From Acidocella aquatica (GTDB taxonomy: Bacteria > Pseudomonadota > Alphaproteobacteria > Acetobacterales > Acetobacteraceae), in contig NZ_BSOS01000067.1 of assembly GCF_030160635.1 (NCBI RefSeq), forward strand, positions 62,001 to 126,000: a stretch of DNA of 64,000 bases, in the 5' to 3' direction. The notes under the pieces are model-generated. The model was given only the letters and a program-made list of their open reading frames with translations. It was not told the DNA's origin and did no database searches. The first letter of the stretch is position 1. Every line of letters begins with the position of its first letter. A program made the translations under genes and the position numbers. Shown here piece after piece: positions 51,541-61,517 of the stretch.

Positions 51541-52676
51541 GCAGCGCGCGCGCGCCCCAGGCACGCGCGCGCATCCGCCACACACCCCCCCGCCATCCAC
51601 CAGCGCCGCACCGCATCCAGCACCTCGCCAACACCCGGCCCCGGCGGCACACCCAGCGCCACAACATCGCGCCCCTGCACCGGAAACACCGGGCGCGCCA
51701 TGGCGGCAATCCGCGCCCGCAAATCATCCCACCCCAGCCGGTCATCCTGCCCCAGCCAGCTCCGCCCGATCAATATTTCCCCCGGCACCTCGGCCAAAGC
51801 CCGGCGCAGCGCCGCATCGTCAGCATCAGGCGCCAGCGCATCCGGCACCATCAAGGCCGCCAGCCGCACCTGCTCCGCGCCGCTCAGCCGCCAGCGTTGC
51901 GCGAACAAACCCGCATCCCCGCGCAGCAGCGCCGCCACCCGCAACAATTCATCAACCGGCGCCCCGCGCGCCACCATGCCCGCCAGCCGCGCCTCATCGG
52001 CCTGCGGCAACACCAGTTCCAGCACACCCGTCTCGCGCATCAGCGCCACCACCGCGCGCGGATCATCCGCCCGCAAAATCTGCTTCACCTCGCTCCACAC
52101 CCGCTCGGCGGAGAGGCTCCTCACCCCCTCGCGCAGCGCCACAATCGCCGCCACCGCCTGCGCATCCGGCGCCCCGCGCCCATAACGCGCAAAAAACCTA
52201 AAAAACCTTAAAATCCGCAGATAATCCTCGGCAATCCGCCGCCCGGCCTCGCCCACAAAGCGCACCCGCCCCGCCGCCAAATCCTCCCGCCCGCCAAAAT
52301 AATCAAACACCGCGCCATCGCGCGTGGCCGACATCGCATTGATGGTAAAATCCCGCCGGCTCGCGTCCATCTCCCAGTCATCGGTGAACTCAACCACAGC
52401 ATGCCGCCCATCGGTCGCCACATCGCGCCGCAGGCTCGTCACCTCAAAGCCGCGCCCGCACGCCACCACCGTCACCGTCCCATGCGCCAGCCCGGTCGGC
52501 ACCGCCTTCAACCCCGCGGCCCGCACCCGCGCGATCACCTCCTGGGGGCTCAGCGGCACGGCGAAATCCACATCCGCCACCTCCCGCCCAGCCAGCATAT
52601 CGCGCACCGCGCCGCCCACCATCCGCGCCTGCGGCAACGCATCCCACAGCGCCGCCATGCCCGGCAGATCGATCAT
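51489..52676 (-). CDS. cca: CCA tRNA nucleotidyltransferase
   Basis: Adds or repairs the CCA end of tRNA. The catalytic head has ARMVGGAVRDMLAGREVADV, followed by DFAV with the metal-binding DxD. MDASRRDFTINAMSATRDGA and the RFVGEAGRRIAEDYLRILRF block are diagnostic. ATG at 52676 overlaps the upstream NUDIX stop (ATGA), so the longer start is rejected. The product is about 395 aa. The final residues (GDRLRFAQPGGPKA) are encoded by the dispersed repeat, suggesting the original stop was replaced. Confidence 0.93.
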   Translation of the reverse strand: MIDLPGMAALWDALPQARMVGGAVRDMLAGREVADVDFAVPLSPQEVIARVRAAGLKAVPTGLAHGTVTVVACGRGFEVTSLRRDVATDGRHAVVEFTDDWEMDASRRDFTINAMSATRDGAVFDYFGGREDLAAGRVRFVGEAGRRIAEDYLRILRFFRFFARYGRGAPDAQAVAAIVALREGVRSLSAERVWSEVKQILRADDPRAVVALMRETGVLELVLPQADEARLAGMVARGAPVDELLRVAALLRGDAGLFAQRWRLSGAEQVRLAALMVPDALAPDADDAALRRALAEVPGEILIGRSWLGQDDRLGWDDLRARIAAMARPVFPVQGRDVVALGVPPGPGVGEVLDAVRRWWMAGGCVADARACLGRARAALDGDRLRFAQPGGPKA

Positions 52677-53230
52677 GCCGCCCCGCGCAGGCGCCGCGCC
52701 AAATCCAGCAATATCTTCGCCGTCGCCCCCCAAATCACATGCGCCTCATGCGGCCAGACAACAAAATCCTGCTCAATCCCCCGCCAATACACCCGCCGGC
52801 TGCGCGGCTGCGCCGGGTCCAGCAACGTCTCAAAGGGCAGGCAGAACGCCTCCTGCACCTCCCCCGGATCAGGCAAAAACACCACCCCGCGCGGCACCAG
52901 CGCCACCACCGGCGCAATATGAAACCCCGTCCCAGTAATAAAATCATCCATCCGCCCGAGGATCTCCGCCACCGCCGGATCAAGCCCGACCTCCTCACGC
53001 GCCTCGCGCAGCGCAGCAGCCTCCACCGAAGCATCCCCCGGCTCTATCTTCCCACCCGGAAATGAAACCTGCCCGGCATGGTTGGGCATATGCGCGCTAC
53101 GCCGCGTCAGCCACACCCCGCGTCCCGGCTCCAGCGGAATCAACACCGCGGCCGGCCGGTTCCCCTCCGGCGGCAACCGGCTATGCGCCAAACCCGCAGG
53201 CAACAGCCGCCGCAGTTCCGCCTCGGTCAT
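52673..53230 (-). CDS. NUDIX hydrolase, CoA pyrophosphatase type
   Basis: A 185-aa protein that probably hydrolyses CoA or related diphosphates. It has RPAAVLIPLEPGRGVWLTRR, then the CoA-type SFPGGKIEPGD. The Nudix box is intact with REAREEVGL and its catalytic Glu residues. A conserved GTGFHIAPVVALVP segment follows. It stands between the DUF1285 gene and cca, a common alphaproteobacterial order. The stop overlaps the cca start. Confidence 0.88.
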   Translation of the reverse strand: MTEAELRRLLPAGLAHSRLPPEGNRPAAVLIPLEPGRGVWLTRRSAHMPNHAGQVSFPGGKIEPGDASVEAAALREAREEVGLDPAVAEILGRMDDFITGTGFHIAPVVALVPRGVVFLPDPGEVQEAFCLPFETLLDPAQPRSRRVYWRGIEQDFVVWPHEAHVIWGATAKILLDLARRLRGAA

Positions 53231-53248
53231 CGCGTCATTCTCTCCAGC

Positions 53249-53845
53249 CTACTTGCCGCAGCCCTGCGGCAGATCGCCCAGCGAAAAAAACGCCCCGCAG
53301 CTCCAAACACCCATCACATTGCGCCCCCGCACCATCCCCGGCTCGGCCAGCGCCACCAGCTCATAATACGTCGCCCGGCAAATCCGCGCCTCAATCGGGA
53401 ACTGCCCCTTGCCATCGCGCACATGCAAATAAGGCGTCGGCTCGCAGCTCAACAGATCATGGCGTATCCGTATCGGATGCTCCGGCCCCGCGGTAATGCA
53501 CTGGTCGACATTCGTGCGAAACGTCAGCACCTGCTGGCTGCCGTGCCCCGCCCACTCCATCTCCACCGCCACGAACGGCACATCCTCAACCTCTATCCGC
53601 CCCCGCTCCACCGGCGTCTCCAAACTATACCCGCCGTCTTCCTCGCGCTTGAGCACCGTGGAGAACAAACAAACCATCGGCTTGCGCGTAATCGGGCTAC
53701 CCCGATACATCCAGGTTCCGTCGCGCCTGATCAAAAACGGCAAATCCCCGCAATCGGCGGCAACCCGCTCCAGCCTGGACCTGGCGCAATCCTGCTTCTT
53801 ACCCTCAATCACAATCGCGCTTTTCTCCGGCCTCAATGATCTCAT
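53249..53845 (-). CDS. DUF1285 family protein
   Basis: A 198-aa protein of unknown function. It has ADCGDLPFLIRRDGTWMYRG (about residues 30-49), SPITRKPMVCLFSTVLKRE, and YSLETPVERGRIEVEDVPFV, the order typical of DUF1285. No membrane segment. It is the first gene of the DUF1285-NUDIX-cca cluster. After the DUF1285 core, the tail (about residues 135-198) is of unclear origin: RICRATYYELVALAEPGMVR, with VWSCGAFFSLGDLPQGCGK at the end, two Cys. Confidence 0.75.
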   Translation of the reverse strand: MRSLRPEKSAIVIEGKKQDCARSRLERVAADCGDLPFLIRRDGTWMYRGSPITRKPMVCLFSTVLKREEDGGYSLETPVERGRIEVEDVPFVAVEMEWAGHGSQQVLTFRTNVDQCITAGPEHPIRIRHDLLSCEPTPYLHVRDGKGQFPIEARICRATYYELVALAEPGMVRGRNVMGVWSCGAFFSLGDLPQGCGK

Positions 53846-53907
53846 GATGCCCTGATATAGGGTGCATCATATTGCGATAAAATGGGCAACCGCACGCTGC
53901 CCGCAAA

Positions 53908-55167
53908 TCAGCCGGGAATCTCCGCGCCCACAACCACCCGCCGGTCCGCCGGCGGATAAAACCGCAGGATCACCAGCATCAGCGCCATCGCCGGCACCGC
54001 CGCGAAAGCCGAGAGAATAAAGAACGGAATAAACCCCATCGCCGCGGCCATATACCCTGAAAGCCCGCCAACCGTCCGCAGCGCCATCGGCGCCAGCGAA
54101 GACAGCAAGGCGAACTGCGTCGCCGTATGCTCCGGGTGGCACAACCCTGACATATAGCTCAGAAACGCCGCATCCGAGACCCCCTCCGCGAACGATTCCA
54201 GCGCCGAGGTCACCACCAGCATATGCGGCTCGCCCGGAAACAGCCCCAAGGCCGGATACATCGCCATCGCCAGCGTCTGGAACACCCCCGTCACCAGCAG
54301 CGCCCGCCCCACGCCGAGCCGCGCCACCAAAAAACCCCCAACCGCCGCCCCCGCCAGCACCGCCGCCAGCGAGACCGGCCCGTTCGCCACCGCGATCGCC
54401 GCCCGGTCAAACCCTAAAAATGTGTAATAAGGCGCCAGCATCACCCCGGCCAGCGCCTCGCCGAGCCGGAACAAAACAATGAACGCCACCACCACCAGCG
54501 CCCCGCGCCGCGCCAGAAACTCCACCAGCGGCTCACGCACCGCCTGAGCAAACCGCGCCCCAAACCGCGCCGGCGCAACCTCGCGCGCCACCTGCGGCTC
54601 CGCCGCCATCAAGGTCGCCACCGGCCCCGCCAGCGCCAGCCCCGCCATCAGCAAAATCGCCTCATGCCAGCCGGTCTTCACTGAAAGCGCAATCACCCCG
54701 GCGCCCGAAATCAGCATCGCCCCGCGATACCCCCAAACATACGCCGCCAGCGCCGCCCCCTGCGCGCGGGGGGCAAACGTCTCAATCCGCCACGCATCAA
54801 TCAATATATCCTGGCTGGCCGACACAAACGCCAGCACCGCCCCAACCCCCAGCGTCCACCCCACATGCGCCACCGGGTCAGAACAGCCCAGCGCCACAAT
54901 GCACGCCACCAGCAACCCCTGCACCAGCAGCAGCCACCCCCGCCGCCGCCCCAAAAACAGCGGCTTCACCTCATCGAACACCGGCGACCACAAAAATTTT
55001 AGCGTATAGGCCAGGCCGATATTCGCCGTCAGCCCAATTACCCCCAGCCCCAGATGCGCCGAAGACAGCCACATCCGCAGCGTAAACCCCGAGAGCGCCA
55101 GCGGCAGCCCGGAGGAAAACCCCAGCGCCGTCATAATCGCGAAGGCGCGCAACGATGCCCCCTTCAT
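53908..55167 (-). CDS. AmpG-like muropeptide permease (MFS)
   Basis: A 419-aa major facilitator with about 12 hydrophobic helices. It has LGFSSGLPLALSGFTLRMWL (about residues 16-35), typical of AmpG, then YTLKFLWSPVFDEVKPLFLG and SASQDILIDAWRIE, the conserved AmpG loop with D-x-x-x-D. AmpG imports anhydromuropeptides for cell-wall recycling, which would fit with the MltA gene elsewhere in the window. ATG at 55167 has GATGAGG upstream; 55188 is a GTG. Confidence 0.85.
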   Translation of the reverse strand: MKGASLRAFAIMTALGFSSGLPLALSGFTLRMWLSSAHLGLGVIGLTANIGLAYTLKFLWSPVFDEVKPLFLGRRRGWLLLVQGLLVACIVALGCSDPVAHVGWTLGVGAVLAFVSASQDILIDAWRIETFAPRAQGAALAAYVWGYRGAMLISGAGVIALSVKTGWHEAILLMAGLALAGPVATLMAAEPQVAREVAPARFGARFAQAVREPLVEFLARRGALVVVAFIVLFRLGEALAGVMLAPYYTFLGFDRAAIAVANGPVSLAAVLAGAAVGGFLVARLGVGRALLVTGVFQTLAMAMYPALGLFPGEPHMLVVTSALESFAEGVSDAAFLSYMSGLCHPEHTATQFALLSSLAPMALRTVGGLSGYMAAAMGFIPFFILSAFAAVPAMALMLVILRFYPPADRRVVVGAEIPG

Positions 55168-55226
55168 CGCCGCCTCATCCCAGGCCACGCACAGGGCACG
55201 GCGCGCGGCCCAAACGCCGCTCCGGC

Positions 55227-55739
55227 CTACAGACCACCCGGATCGTTGATATTATCGGCCTTGCTGAAAGCACCATCAACCATGCTGCCCTCGTCGCCCG
55301 GCTCCATTCCCGCCTGGCATTGCCCCTGCCACTGCAACTGCGAGGTCACCGTCAACGGCCCGGAGGGCGAATCAATCGCCGCCTTCAGCGTCACGCTCTG
55401 CGCGCTGGCATAATCCAGCGTCTCATGAATCCGCACCGGCTTGCCGCTCTGCATGCAACTGCCGTCAATCGCATATTTCGCGCCGGAGCCTGAAACAGTG
55501 AGGCTGGTACAGGAATTATCATTACTGGTGAAAAACTTGATATCCGTGGACGGATCAACACAACTCACCGTCACCACATTCTCGGCATTCGGCAGCGGCT
55601 TGCCATCGGCCCCCGTCACCGTCGTCGTGCTCTGCCACAGGCCAGACTCCCTGGCAGGCAGGCTCGCCGCCACCGCCGCATGGGCCACGCCGAAACCAAG
55701 AACCGCCAGCACGGCGGCAGAGTGCATTTTCATTCGCAT
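55227..55739 (-). CDS. DUF3617-family secreted protein
   Basis: A 170-aa exported protein. MRMKMHSAAVLAVLGFGVAH ending AAVAAS is a signal peptide. The mature part has ARESGLWQSTTTVTGADGKP, VSCVDPSTDIKFFTS and a C-rich SLTVSGSGAKYAIDGSCMQS region, as in DUF3617. Function is unknown; likely periplasmic. Starts further upstream (to 55811) lack the signal peptide. It is in the same direction as the AmpG-like gene with a 59-nt gap. Confidence 0.78.
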   Translation of the reverse strand: MRMKMHSAAVLAVLGFGVAHAAVAASLPARESGLWQSTTTVTGADGKPLPNAENVVTVSCVDPSTDIKFFTSNDNSCTSLTVSGSGAKYAIDGSCMQSGKPVRIHETLDYASAQSVTLKAAIDSPSGPLTVTSQLQWQGQCQAGMEPGDEGSMVDGAFSKADNINDPGGL

Positions 55740-55889
55740 ACCCCGTTTTAACCAACCCCCGCGCACGCCGCAAACCATACCCCGCCTCCCCGGCCGGGCA
55801 AACCTTCCCATAAATTGTTTTTGCCGCCAGCAACACTTAATGGTAGTTCATCATAAACTATCATCTACCCTGGATTGAGAGAAGGCGTC

Positions 55890-57275
55890 ATGACAATCTG
55901 GTTCGACGCCGAAGACCTGATCCAGTTTTTCCAAAATGCCTCGCGGCCAACCGGCATCCAGCGCTTCAGCTTCGAGACCTACCGCGCCCTCTGGCGCCAG
56001 GCCGGCGCCACCGGCACGCTCGGCTTCTGCCGCCGCACCAAAACCGGCTTCAAACCCATCCATTTCCCCACGCTGGAAGCCGGCATCCTCGCCGCCGCCG
56101 ATGCCAAATCCCCGGCCCGCTTCTCGCCCCTGCCACTGCCGCCGCGCGAAACCCGCCTCGCCATCGCGGCCCGCCGCCTGCCCCTGCACTACCGGCTGCC
56201 CCTCGGCGTCATGGCCCGCGCCGGGCTCGCCGGCCTGGCCGCCAGCCGCGACCTCTGCCGCGCCGCCCTGCGCCCCCGCACCGCCCCCGGCAACAGCATC
56301 GGCGGCCACCAGTTCGAACTACCGGCCCCCGCCATCACCTTCACCCCCGGCGACTGGCTGGTGAACCTCGGCGCCTCCTGGGTCTGCCCCTACCCGCCCA
56401 AACTCCTCGCCAGCCTGCACAGCCAGGGCGCGCACCTCGCCCTCCTCGCGCATGACCTCATCCCCGAACTCTACCCCGAATGGTCCACCCCCGGCACCGT
56501 GCGCGACTTCTCAAACTGGCTGCGCACCATGGTCCCGCAAACCAGCCTGATGTTCGCCGTCTCCCGCCACACCGCGCACGACCTCACCGCCTGCCTGCAA
56601 AAACGCGGCACCACCATCGCCCCACCCGTCATACTCCCCACCGGCAGCCACGGCCGCCAATCCCCGGCCCCCGCCGCGCCCCTGCTGCAATCCCCCTACA
56701 TCCTCATGGTCGGCACCATCGAGGTCCGCAAAAACCACACCGGCATGCTCCGCGTCTGGCGCCGCCTGCTCGCCACCATGCCCGAGGCATCCGTCCCAAC
56801 CCTCGTCTTCGCCGGCAAAACCGGCTGGCTCACGGCTGACCTGTTGCAACAACTCGCCAACGCCAACTGGCTCGGCGGCAAAATCCGCTTCATTGACAGC
56901 CCCAGCGAAACCACCCTCGCCAACCTCTACCAAAACTGTCTCTTCACCCTCTTCCCCTCCTTCTACGAGGGCTGGGGCCTCCCCGTCACCGAAAGCCTCT
57001 GCTTTGGCAAAACCGCGGCCATCTCCAACCGCGCCTCCATCCCCGAGGCCGGCCAATCCTTCTGCGCCTATTTTGATCCCGAAAATCTCACCGAGGCCGC
57101 CGCCACCATCCGCGCCCTCATCGAAAACCCGCAACAGATAGCCCGCCTCGAGCAACACATCGCCGCCAGCTTCACCCCGCCAACCTGGGATGTCACCGCC
57201 ACCACCCTGCTCAACCACCTCGGCACGGCTACGCGGCCCCACACAATCCCCGCCTACGAGACCGCCAACAAATAA
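55890..57275 (+). CDS. GT4-type glycosyltransferase
   Basis: A 461-aa protein. The N-terminal half begins MTIWFDAEDLIQFFQNASRP, with GIQRFSFETYRALW. The C-terminal GT-B domain has YILMVGTIEVRKNHTGMLRV (about residues 270-289), FAGKTGWLTADLLQQ and the donor-site segment FPSFYEGWGLPVTESLCFGK, with the E-x-x-x-x-x-x-E nucleotide sugar motif. ATG at 55890 has GAAGG 5 nt upstream. It stands alone between the DUF3617 gene and the CoA-transferase genes, so its glycan product is unknown. The 150-nt gap 55740-55889 likely holds divergent promoters. Confidence 0.83.
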   Translation: MTIWFDAEDLIQFFQNASRPTGIQRFSFETYRALWRQAGATGTLGFCRRTKTGFKPIHFPTLEAGILAAADAKSPARFSPLPLPPRETRLAIAARRLPLHYRLPLGVMARAGLAGLAASRDLCRAALRPRTAPGNSIGGHQFELPAPAITFTPGDWLVNLGASWVCPYPPKLLASLHSQGAHLALLAHDLIPELYPEWSTPGTVRDFSNWLRTMVPQTSLMFAVSRHTAHDLTACLQKRGTTIAPPVILPTGSHGRQSPAPAAPLLQSPYILMVGTIEVRKNHTGMLRVWRRLLATMPEASVPTLVFAGKTGWLTADLLQQLANANWLGGKIRFIDSPSETTLANLYQNCLFTLFPSFYEGWGLPVTESLCFGKTAAISNRASIPEAGQSFCAYFDPENLTEAAATIRALIENPQQIARLEQHIAASFTPPTWDVTATTLLNHLGTATRPHTIPAYETANK

Positions 57276-57302
57276 GGCCAGGAGATACAACCTGGCCTCA
57301 TT
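57271..57302. terminator. Bidirectional hairpin between convergent genes
   Basis: A 12-bp stem (57271-57282 with 57291-57302, one G-U type mismatch) and an 8-nt loop lies between the glycosyltransferase stop and the scoB stop. Short T/A runs occur on both sides. It probably terminates both transcripts. Confidence 0.7.
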
Positions 57303-57335
57303 CCTCCAACACCCCCGCCCGCGCGGCGGGCGGCG

Positions 57336-57980
57336 TTACTTCACCGCGACGAAAAACTCCGCCTCGGTCTGCGCGCGAATCTGTTCCACGGTCACATCGG
57401 GTGCATGGTCCACCAGAATCAGCGACGGCGTCTCGGCCTTATTCACCTCGAACACCGCAAGATCAGTGATAATCTTGCTCACCACGCCCAGCCCGGTCAG
57501 CGGCAGAGTGCAACGCTTCAGGATCTTGGCCTCGCCCTTGGCGGTATGCTCCATCAAAACAACCACCCGCGGCACCCCGGCCACAAGGTCCATCGCCCCG
57601 CCCATGCCCTTCACCATCTTGCCCGGCACCATCCAGTTCGCGAGGTCGCCGTTCTCGGCCACCTGCAGCGCGCCGAGGATGGAGATATTAATATGCCCGC
57701 CCCTAATCATCGCGAAGGACGATGCCGAATCAAAAAAACTGGTCGTCGGCAACACCGTCACCGTCTGCTTGCCAGCGTTGATCAGGTCCGCGTCTTCCTC
57801 GCCCTCATAGGGGAACGGCCCCATCCCGAGCATCCCGTTCTCCGACTGCAGCTGGATCGACATCCCCTCCGGGATATGGTTCGCCACCAGCGTCGGGATA
57901 CCGATGCCGAGGTTCACATAAAACCCATCCTGCAATTCCGCCGCCGCCTTGGCGGCCATCTCGTCTCTTGTCCAAGGCAT
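57336..57980 (-). CDS. scoB: 3-oxoacid CoA-transferase subunit B
   Basis: Transfers CoA from succinyl-CoA to acetoacetate. The catalytic Glu lies in [20 protein letters not shown] (about residues 43-62, in the SENG motif). [20 protein letters not shown] and [20 protein letters not shown] are conserved. The length of 214 aa is standard. It follows scoA by 1 nt. Its neighbours (thiolase and PHA genes) place it in ketone-body and storage-polymer metabolism. Confidence 0.95.
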   Translation of the reverse strand: MPWTRDEMAAKAAAELQDGFYVNLGIGIPTLVANHIPEGMSIQLQSENGMLGMGPFPYEGEEDADLINAGKQTVTVLPTTSFFDSASSFAMIRGGHINISILGALQVAENGDLANWMVPGKMVKGMGGAMDLVAGVPRVVVLMEHTAKGEAKILKRCTLPLTGLGVVSKIITDLAVFEVNKAETPSLILVDHAPDVTVEQIRAQTEAEFFVAVK

Positions 57981-57981
57981 A

Positions 57982-58692
57982 TTATGCGGCCCTCTTGCGA
58001 ACAGTGCGTTGCTCGATCCGTTTCTCGATCTGGCCGAGCTTGACGATGCGTTTCACGAAAATCCCCGGCGTGATGATATGGTCAGGGTCGATCTCCCCCG
58101 GCTCCACCAAATTCTCCACCTCCGCCACGGTGAACTTCGCCGCCGTCGCCATCATCGGGTTAAAATTGCGCGCCGTCTTGCGATACACCAGGTTCCCCTC
58201 GCTATCACCCTTCCAGGCATGCACAATGGCCAGATCCGCGAACAACCCGGTCTCCATCACATAATGGCGGCCGTTGAACTCCCGCGTTTCCTTGCCCTTG
58301 GCCACATCCGTGCCATAGCCCGTCGCCGTGAAAAACGCCGGAATCCCCGCCCCACCGGCGCGAATCCGCTCCGCCAGCGTCCCCTGCGGGTTGAACTCAA
58401 TTTCCAGCTCGCCTGAGAGATACTGCTTCGCGAACGTCGCATTCTCCCCCACATACGAGGAGATCATCTTCCTCACCTGCCGCGTCTGCAGCAACGTGCC
58501 CAGGCCGACATTATCAATGCCCGCGTTGTTGGAAATAATCGTCAGGTCCATCACCCCGGCTTCCCTGATCGCCTCGATCAGCGCCTCGGGAATCCCGCAC
58601 AGGCCAAACCCGCCGGCCATAATGGTCATGCCATCCTTCAAATGGCCCGCGAGCGCGGTCCTCGCATCGGGAAATATTTTTGAAACGGCCAT
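57982..58692 (-). CDS. scoA: 3-oxoacid CoA-transferase subunit A
   Basis: Partner of the B subunit. It has [20 protein letters not shown] (about residues 22-41), the glycine-rich loop, then [20 protein letters not shown] and [20 protein letters not shown], all typical. [20 protein letters not shown] and [19 protein letters not shown] complete the active-site region. The length of 236 aa is normal. It is the first gene of the scoA-scoB pair. Confidence 0.95.
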   Translation of the reverse strand: MAVSKIFPDARTALAGHLKDGMTIMAGGFGLCGIPEALIEAIREAGVMDLTIISNNAGIDNVGLGTLLQTRQVRKMISSYVGENATFAKQYLSGELEIEFNPQGTLAERIRAGGAGIPAFFTATGYGTDVAKGKETREFNGRHYVMETGLFADLAIVHAWKGDSEGNLVYRKTARNFNPMMATAAKFTVAEVENLVEPGEIDPDHIITPGIFVKRIVKLGQIEKRIEQRTVRKRAA

Positions 58693-58760
58693 GCATCCTC
58701 GCTGATTGTCTGGTTGTCACATCGGCTTTTGTCATCATCGCCTCAAAGCCCGGCTGTCAA

Positions 58761-58796
58761 GCCGTGAAGGTATGGCATGGGCCATACCTTCACGGC
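58761..58796. terminator. 16-bp perfect hairpin between phaA and scoA
   Basis: Arms 58761-58776 and 58781-58796 pair perfectly around ATGG. It lies about 20 nt after the thiolase stop, but no T-run follows on that strand. It may reduce read-through into scoA or mark an mRNA end. Confidence 0.6.
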
Positions 58797-58815
58797 CGCC
58801 ATCAGCGCCGCGGTA

Positions 58816-59988
58816 TCAGCGCTCCAGACACATGGCGACACCCATGCCGCCCCCGATGCACAGCGTCGCGAGCCCCTTCTTGGCGTCGCGGCGCCCCATC
58901 TCGAACAGCAGCGTGGTCAAAACCCGCGCGCCCGAGGCGCCAATCGGATGCCCGATGGCAATCGCCCCGCCGTTCACATTCACCTTCGCCGGGTCCAGCC
59001 CCAGCTCCTTGTTCACCGCGCAAGCCTGCGCCGCGAACGCCTCATTGGCCTCGATCAGGTCCAAATCAGCCACCTTCCAGCCCGCCCGCGCCAGCGCCTT
59101 CTGCGAGGAGGGGATCGGCCCCGAGCCCATCAGCGCCGGGTCCACACCCGCGGTGGCAAAGCTCGCAATGCGCGCCAGCGGCGTCAGCCCCCGCTTGGCG
59201 GCCTCGGCCGCGCTCATCACCACCAGCGCCGCCGCGCCATCGTTAATGCCCGAGGCATTGCCCGCCGTCACCGTGCCATCCTTCGTAAAGGCCGGCTTCA
59301 GCTTGGCCATGCTCTCCACCGAGGCGTCGTGGCGGATATACTCATCCTGGTCCACCACCACCTCGCCCTTGCGGGTGGTCAGCGTCACCGGCACGATCTC
59401 ATCCTTAAACTTCCCGGCCTTCTGCGCGGCCGACGCCTTCTGCTGCGAACCAAGCGCCAGCGCATCCTGCTGATCGCGCGTAATCTGCCACGCCCGGGCG
59501 ACGTTCTCGGCGGTCACGCCCATGTGATAGCCATTAAACGCATCCCACAGCCCGTCTTTAATCATCGTGTCGATAAACCCGACATCGCCCATCTTCGTCC
59601 CGGCCCGCAGATAAGCGGCATGGGCCGAAAGGCTCATGCTCTCCTGCCCGCCCGCGATCACGATATTTGATTCGCCCGAGCGTATCTGTTGCGCCGCCAG
59701 CGCCACCGCGCGCAGCCCCGAACCGCACACCTGGTTAATCCCGAACGCCGTCTTGGAATCCGGAATCCCCGCCAGACGGATCGCCTGGCGCGCCGGATTC
59801 TGCCCCTGCGCCGCGCTCAACACCTGGCCCAAAATGGCCTCGTCAATATCCTCCGGCGACAGCCCGGCCCGCGCAATCGCGGCCTTGATCGCGGCGGCCC
59901 CCAGAACATGCGCCGGCGTCGCGCCAAAAACACCATTAAAACTGCCGACAGCGGTCCGCGCGGCGGAAACGATAACGATATCACTCAT
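58816..59988 (-). CDS. phaA: Acetyl-CoA acetyltransferase (PhaA-type thiolase)
   Basis: Condenses or cleaves acetoacetyl-CoA. The acyl-enzyme Cys is in [20 protein letters not shown] (about residues 82-101). The active-site His is in [20 protein letters not shown], and the second Cys in [21 protein letters not shown] at 59988 gives the usual [20 protein letters not shown]; longer starts add an unrelated leader. The product is 390 aa. It sits between scoA and phaC on the same strand, linking acetoacetate, acetyl-CoA and PHA. Confidence 0.94.
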   Translation of the reverse strand: MSDIVIVSAARTAVGSFNGVFGATPAHVLGAAAIKAAIARAGLSPEDIDEAILGQVLSAAQGQNPARQAIRLAGIPDSKTAFGINQVCGSGLRAVALAAQQIRSGESNIVIAGGQESMSLSAHAAYLRAGTKMGDVGFIDTMIKDGLWDAFNGYHMGVTAENVARAWQITRDQQDALALGSQQKASAAQKAGKFKDEIVPVTLTTRKGEVVVDQDEYIRHDASVESMAKLKPAFTKDGTVTAGNASGINDGAAALVVMSAAEAAKRGLTPLARIASFATAGVDPALMGSGPIPSSQKALARAGWKVADLDLIEANEAFAAQACAVNKELGLDPAKVNVNGGAIAIGHPIGASGARVLTTLLFEMGRRDAKKGLATLCIGGGMGVAMCLER

Positions 59989-60025
59989 GACTGTTTTCCC
60001 TCTGTGTGTGGTCCTTGGCCGTGTC

Positions 60026-61057
60026 TCAGCATAGCCCCTGCAGCCAGTCCGCGAAAGGCTGCCACAGCGCGGTTTGCGCATGCGTCCCCGCAATCATGCC
60101 GATATGCCCGGCCCGCGGCTCAATCACCTTCGCATGTTTCACCAGCGCCGCCAGCGGCCGCGCCGAGACCGCCGGCACCAGCCGGTCACGCTCCGGAATC
60201 GCACAAAAAACCGGCATCTCCAGCCGCGCCGGGTCCACCGCCAGCCCGGCCACCCGCCAGCGCCCCTGCGCCGTCGTATTCGCCCCATACCAGCCGCCCA
60301 GCGCCTCGCGCGCCACGGGTGCCGCCAGCGGCACGCCATCCGCCAGCCAATCCTCCATCGCCACAAACCGCCGCGCGCGGGCCGAATTCTTCTGCTGCCC
60401 GGCAAAATCCCGGTATTTGGCGCCAACCCCATGCGGGTCCACCAAGGTGAACAACGCATTCAGCGCATCAATCGGCAGCGTGCTGGAAAACCGCATCACC
60501 GCCTCCATCGCCGGCATCGCCTCGCCCACCCGCCGCGAAATCGCCGGGTCCGCCGCGTGAAAATCCCAGGGCGTGGCCAGCAGCGCCAGCGCGCTCACCT
60601 TCTCCGGCAGGCGCAACGCCGCCGCCAGGGCGAGCAGCCCGCCCATGCAATACCCCGCCAGCACCACCGGCCCCTCAATCGCCGCCAGCGCCCGCTCCAG
60701 CCGCCCGGCGATATAATCGGTGAGCGAAAACCCGCGCTCCACCTCGCCCGGCCAGCCCCAGTCCAACAAATACGGATGCGCCCCCTGCCCCGCCAGCCAG
60801 CGCAGCATCGAGCCCCCCTCCATCAGGTCCAATATATACGCCCGATTAATCAGGCTGGGCACAAACACCACCGGCGGCCCGCTCCCGCCATAATCCAGCA
60901 GCCGGCTCTCGCCTTCCTCCCACACCGCCGGCGGGTCGCGCATCTCGCGCACATACGGGTCAGCCCGATACGCCGCGATCCCCGCAATCAGCGCACGGTC
61001 AGCCTGCAACGCCCCTTCAAGCGCCGCCCGCGCCCGCGCCGGGTCCGGTTCCGTCAT
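60026..61057 (-). CDS. phaC: Polyhydroxyalkanoate synthase PhaC, class III-sized
   Basis: Polymerises hydroxyacyl-CoA to PHA. It is an alpha/beta hydrolase with the lipase-like box GYCMGG (nucleophile Cys near residue 145). Likely triad partners are the Asp in [13 protein letters not shown] and the His in [30 protein letters not shown] is the conserved start of the domain. The 343-aa length is close to class III PhaC and lacks the long class I N-terminus. ATG at 61057 is chosen because longer versions read into the overlapping upstream gene. Confidence 0.88.
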   Translation of the reverse strand: MTEPDPARARAALEGALQADRALIAGIAAYRADPYVREMRDPPAVWEEGESRLLDYGGSGPPVVFVPSLINRAYILDLMEGGSMLRWLAGQGAHPYLLDWGWPGEVERGFSLTDYIAGRLERALAAIEGPVVLAGYCMGGLLALAAALRLPEKVSALALLATPWDFHAADPAISRRVGEAMPAMEAVMRFSSTLPIDALNALFTLVDPHGVGAKYRDFAGQQKNSARARRFVAMEDWLADGVPLAAPVAREALGGWYGANTTAQGRWRVAGLAVDPARLEMPVFCAIPERDRLVPAVSARPLAALVKHAKVIEPRAGHIGMIAGTHAQTALWQPFADWLQGLC

Positions 61058-61358
61058 CTCCGCGTTCCATAAACCGGGCCAGACGCTGCTCAAGTTCAGC
61101 GACGCGGCGGCCAAGCCGCTCGATTTCATCCACGCCAGGCTGAGGTGCAGCAGCAGCGGGCGCGGCCCGCGCCGGCTGAGCGGCGCCGGAGCTTCCGGCC
61201 GTCTGGTCATACGGTGCAAACCTCAGGGCAGCATTGGCCGACTGCGCCCAAAGCGCCACCATCGCCGCCCATGACTCCCGAACCTCCCGGTCGGCCGCCA
61301 TGGCGGTCAGCTCGCTTTGCCACATGGCCACGAGATCCTGGGCCAAAGTGTCGTCCAT
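61017..61358 (-). CDS. Small PHA-associated protein, PhaE-like (putative)
   Basis: A 113-aa protein whose end overlaps phaC by 41 nt. The N-terminal helix LVAMWQSELTAMAADREVRE followed by SWAAMVALWAQSANAALRF has spaced Trp residues. It then has a Pro/Ala linker and a coiled coil (DEIERLGRRVAELEQRLARF). Class III synthases need a PhaE subunit, usually much larger; this one may be a minimal form or another granule protein. The assignment rests on overlap and layout, not on a firm motif. Confidence 0.5.
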   Translation of the reverse strand: MDDTLAQDLVAMWQSELTAMAADREVRESWAAMVALWAQSANAALRFAPYDQTAGSSGAAQPARAAPAAAAPQPGVDEIERLGRRVAELEQRLARFMERGDDGTGPGAGAGGA

Positions 61359-61517
61359 GCTGCATTCGGCTCCCCGGTAGCCCGCCTACCCCTTCTACCT
61401 ACCCCGAACAAAAGGAATTCGCCATAACTGAAACACCATGCTAGCCTTGCAGTGCACAATATTCATGTATTCCCGCCAGAAGGTGCAACCACCCCGGCGG
61501 GATGGGAGACAGTAACT
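61359..61517. promoter_or_regulatory. Divergent promoter region between the pha operon and phaR
   Basis: A 159-nt gap separates the - strand PhaE-like gene from phaR (+). It contains CTTGCAGTGCACAATATT (about 61444-61461) with the palindrome TGCAGTGCA. PhaR proteins bind TGC/GCA-rich palindromes in some alphaproteobacteria, so this could be the operator. No -10 or -35 could be assigned with confidence. Confidence 0.4.
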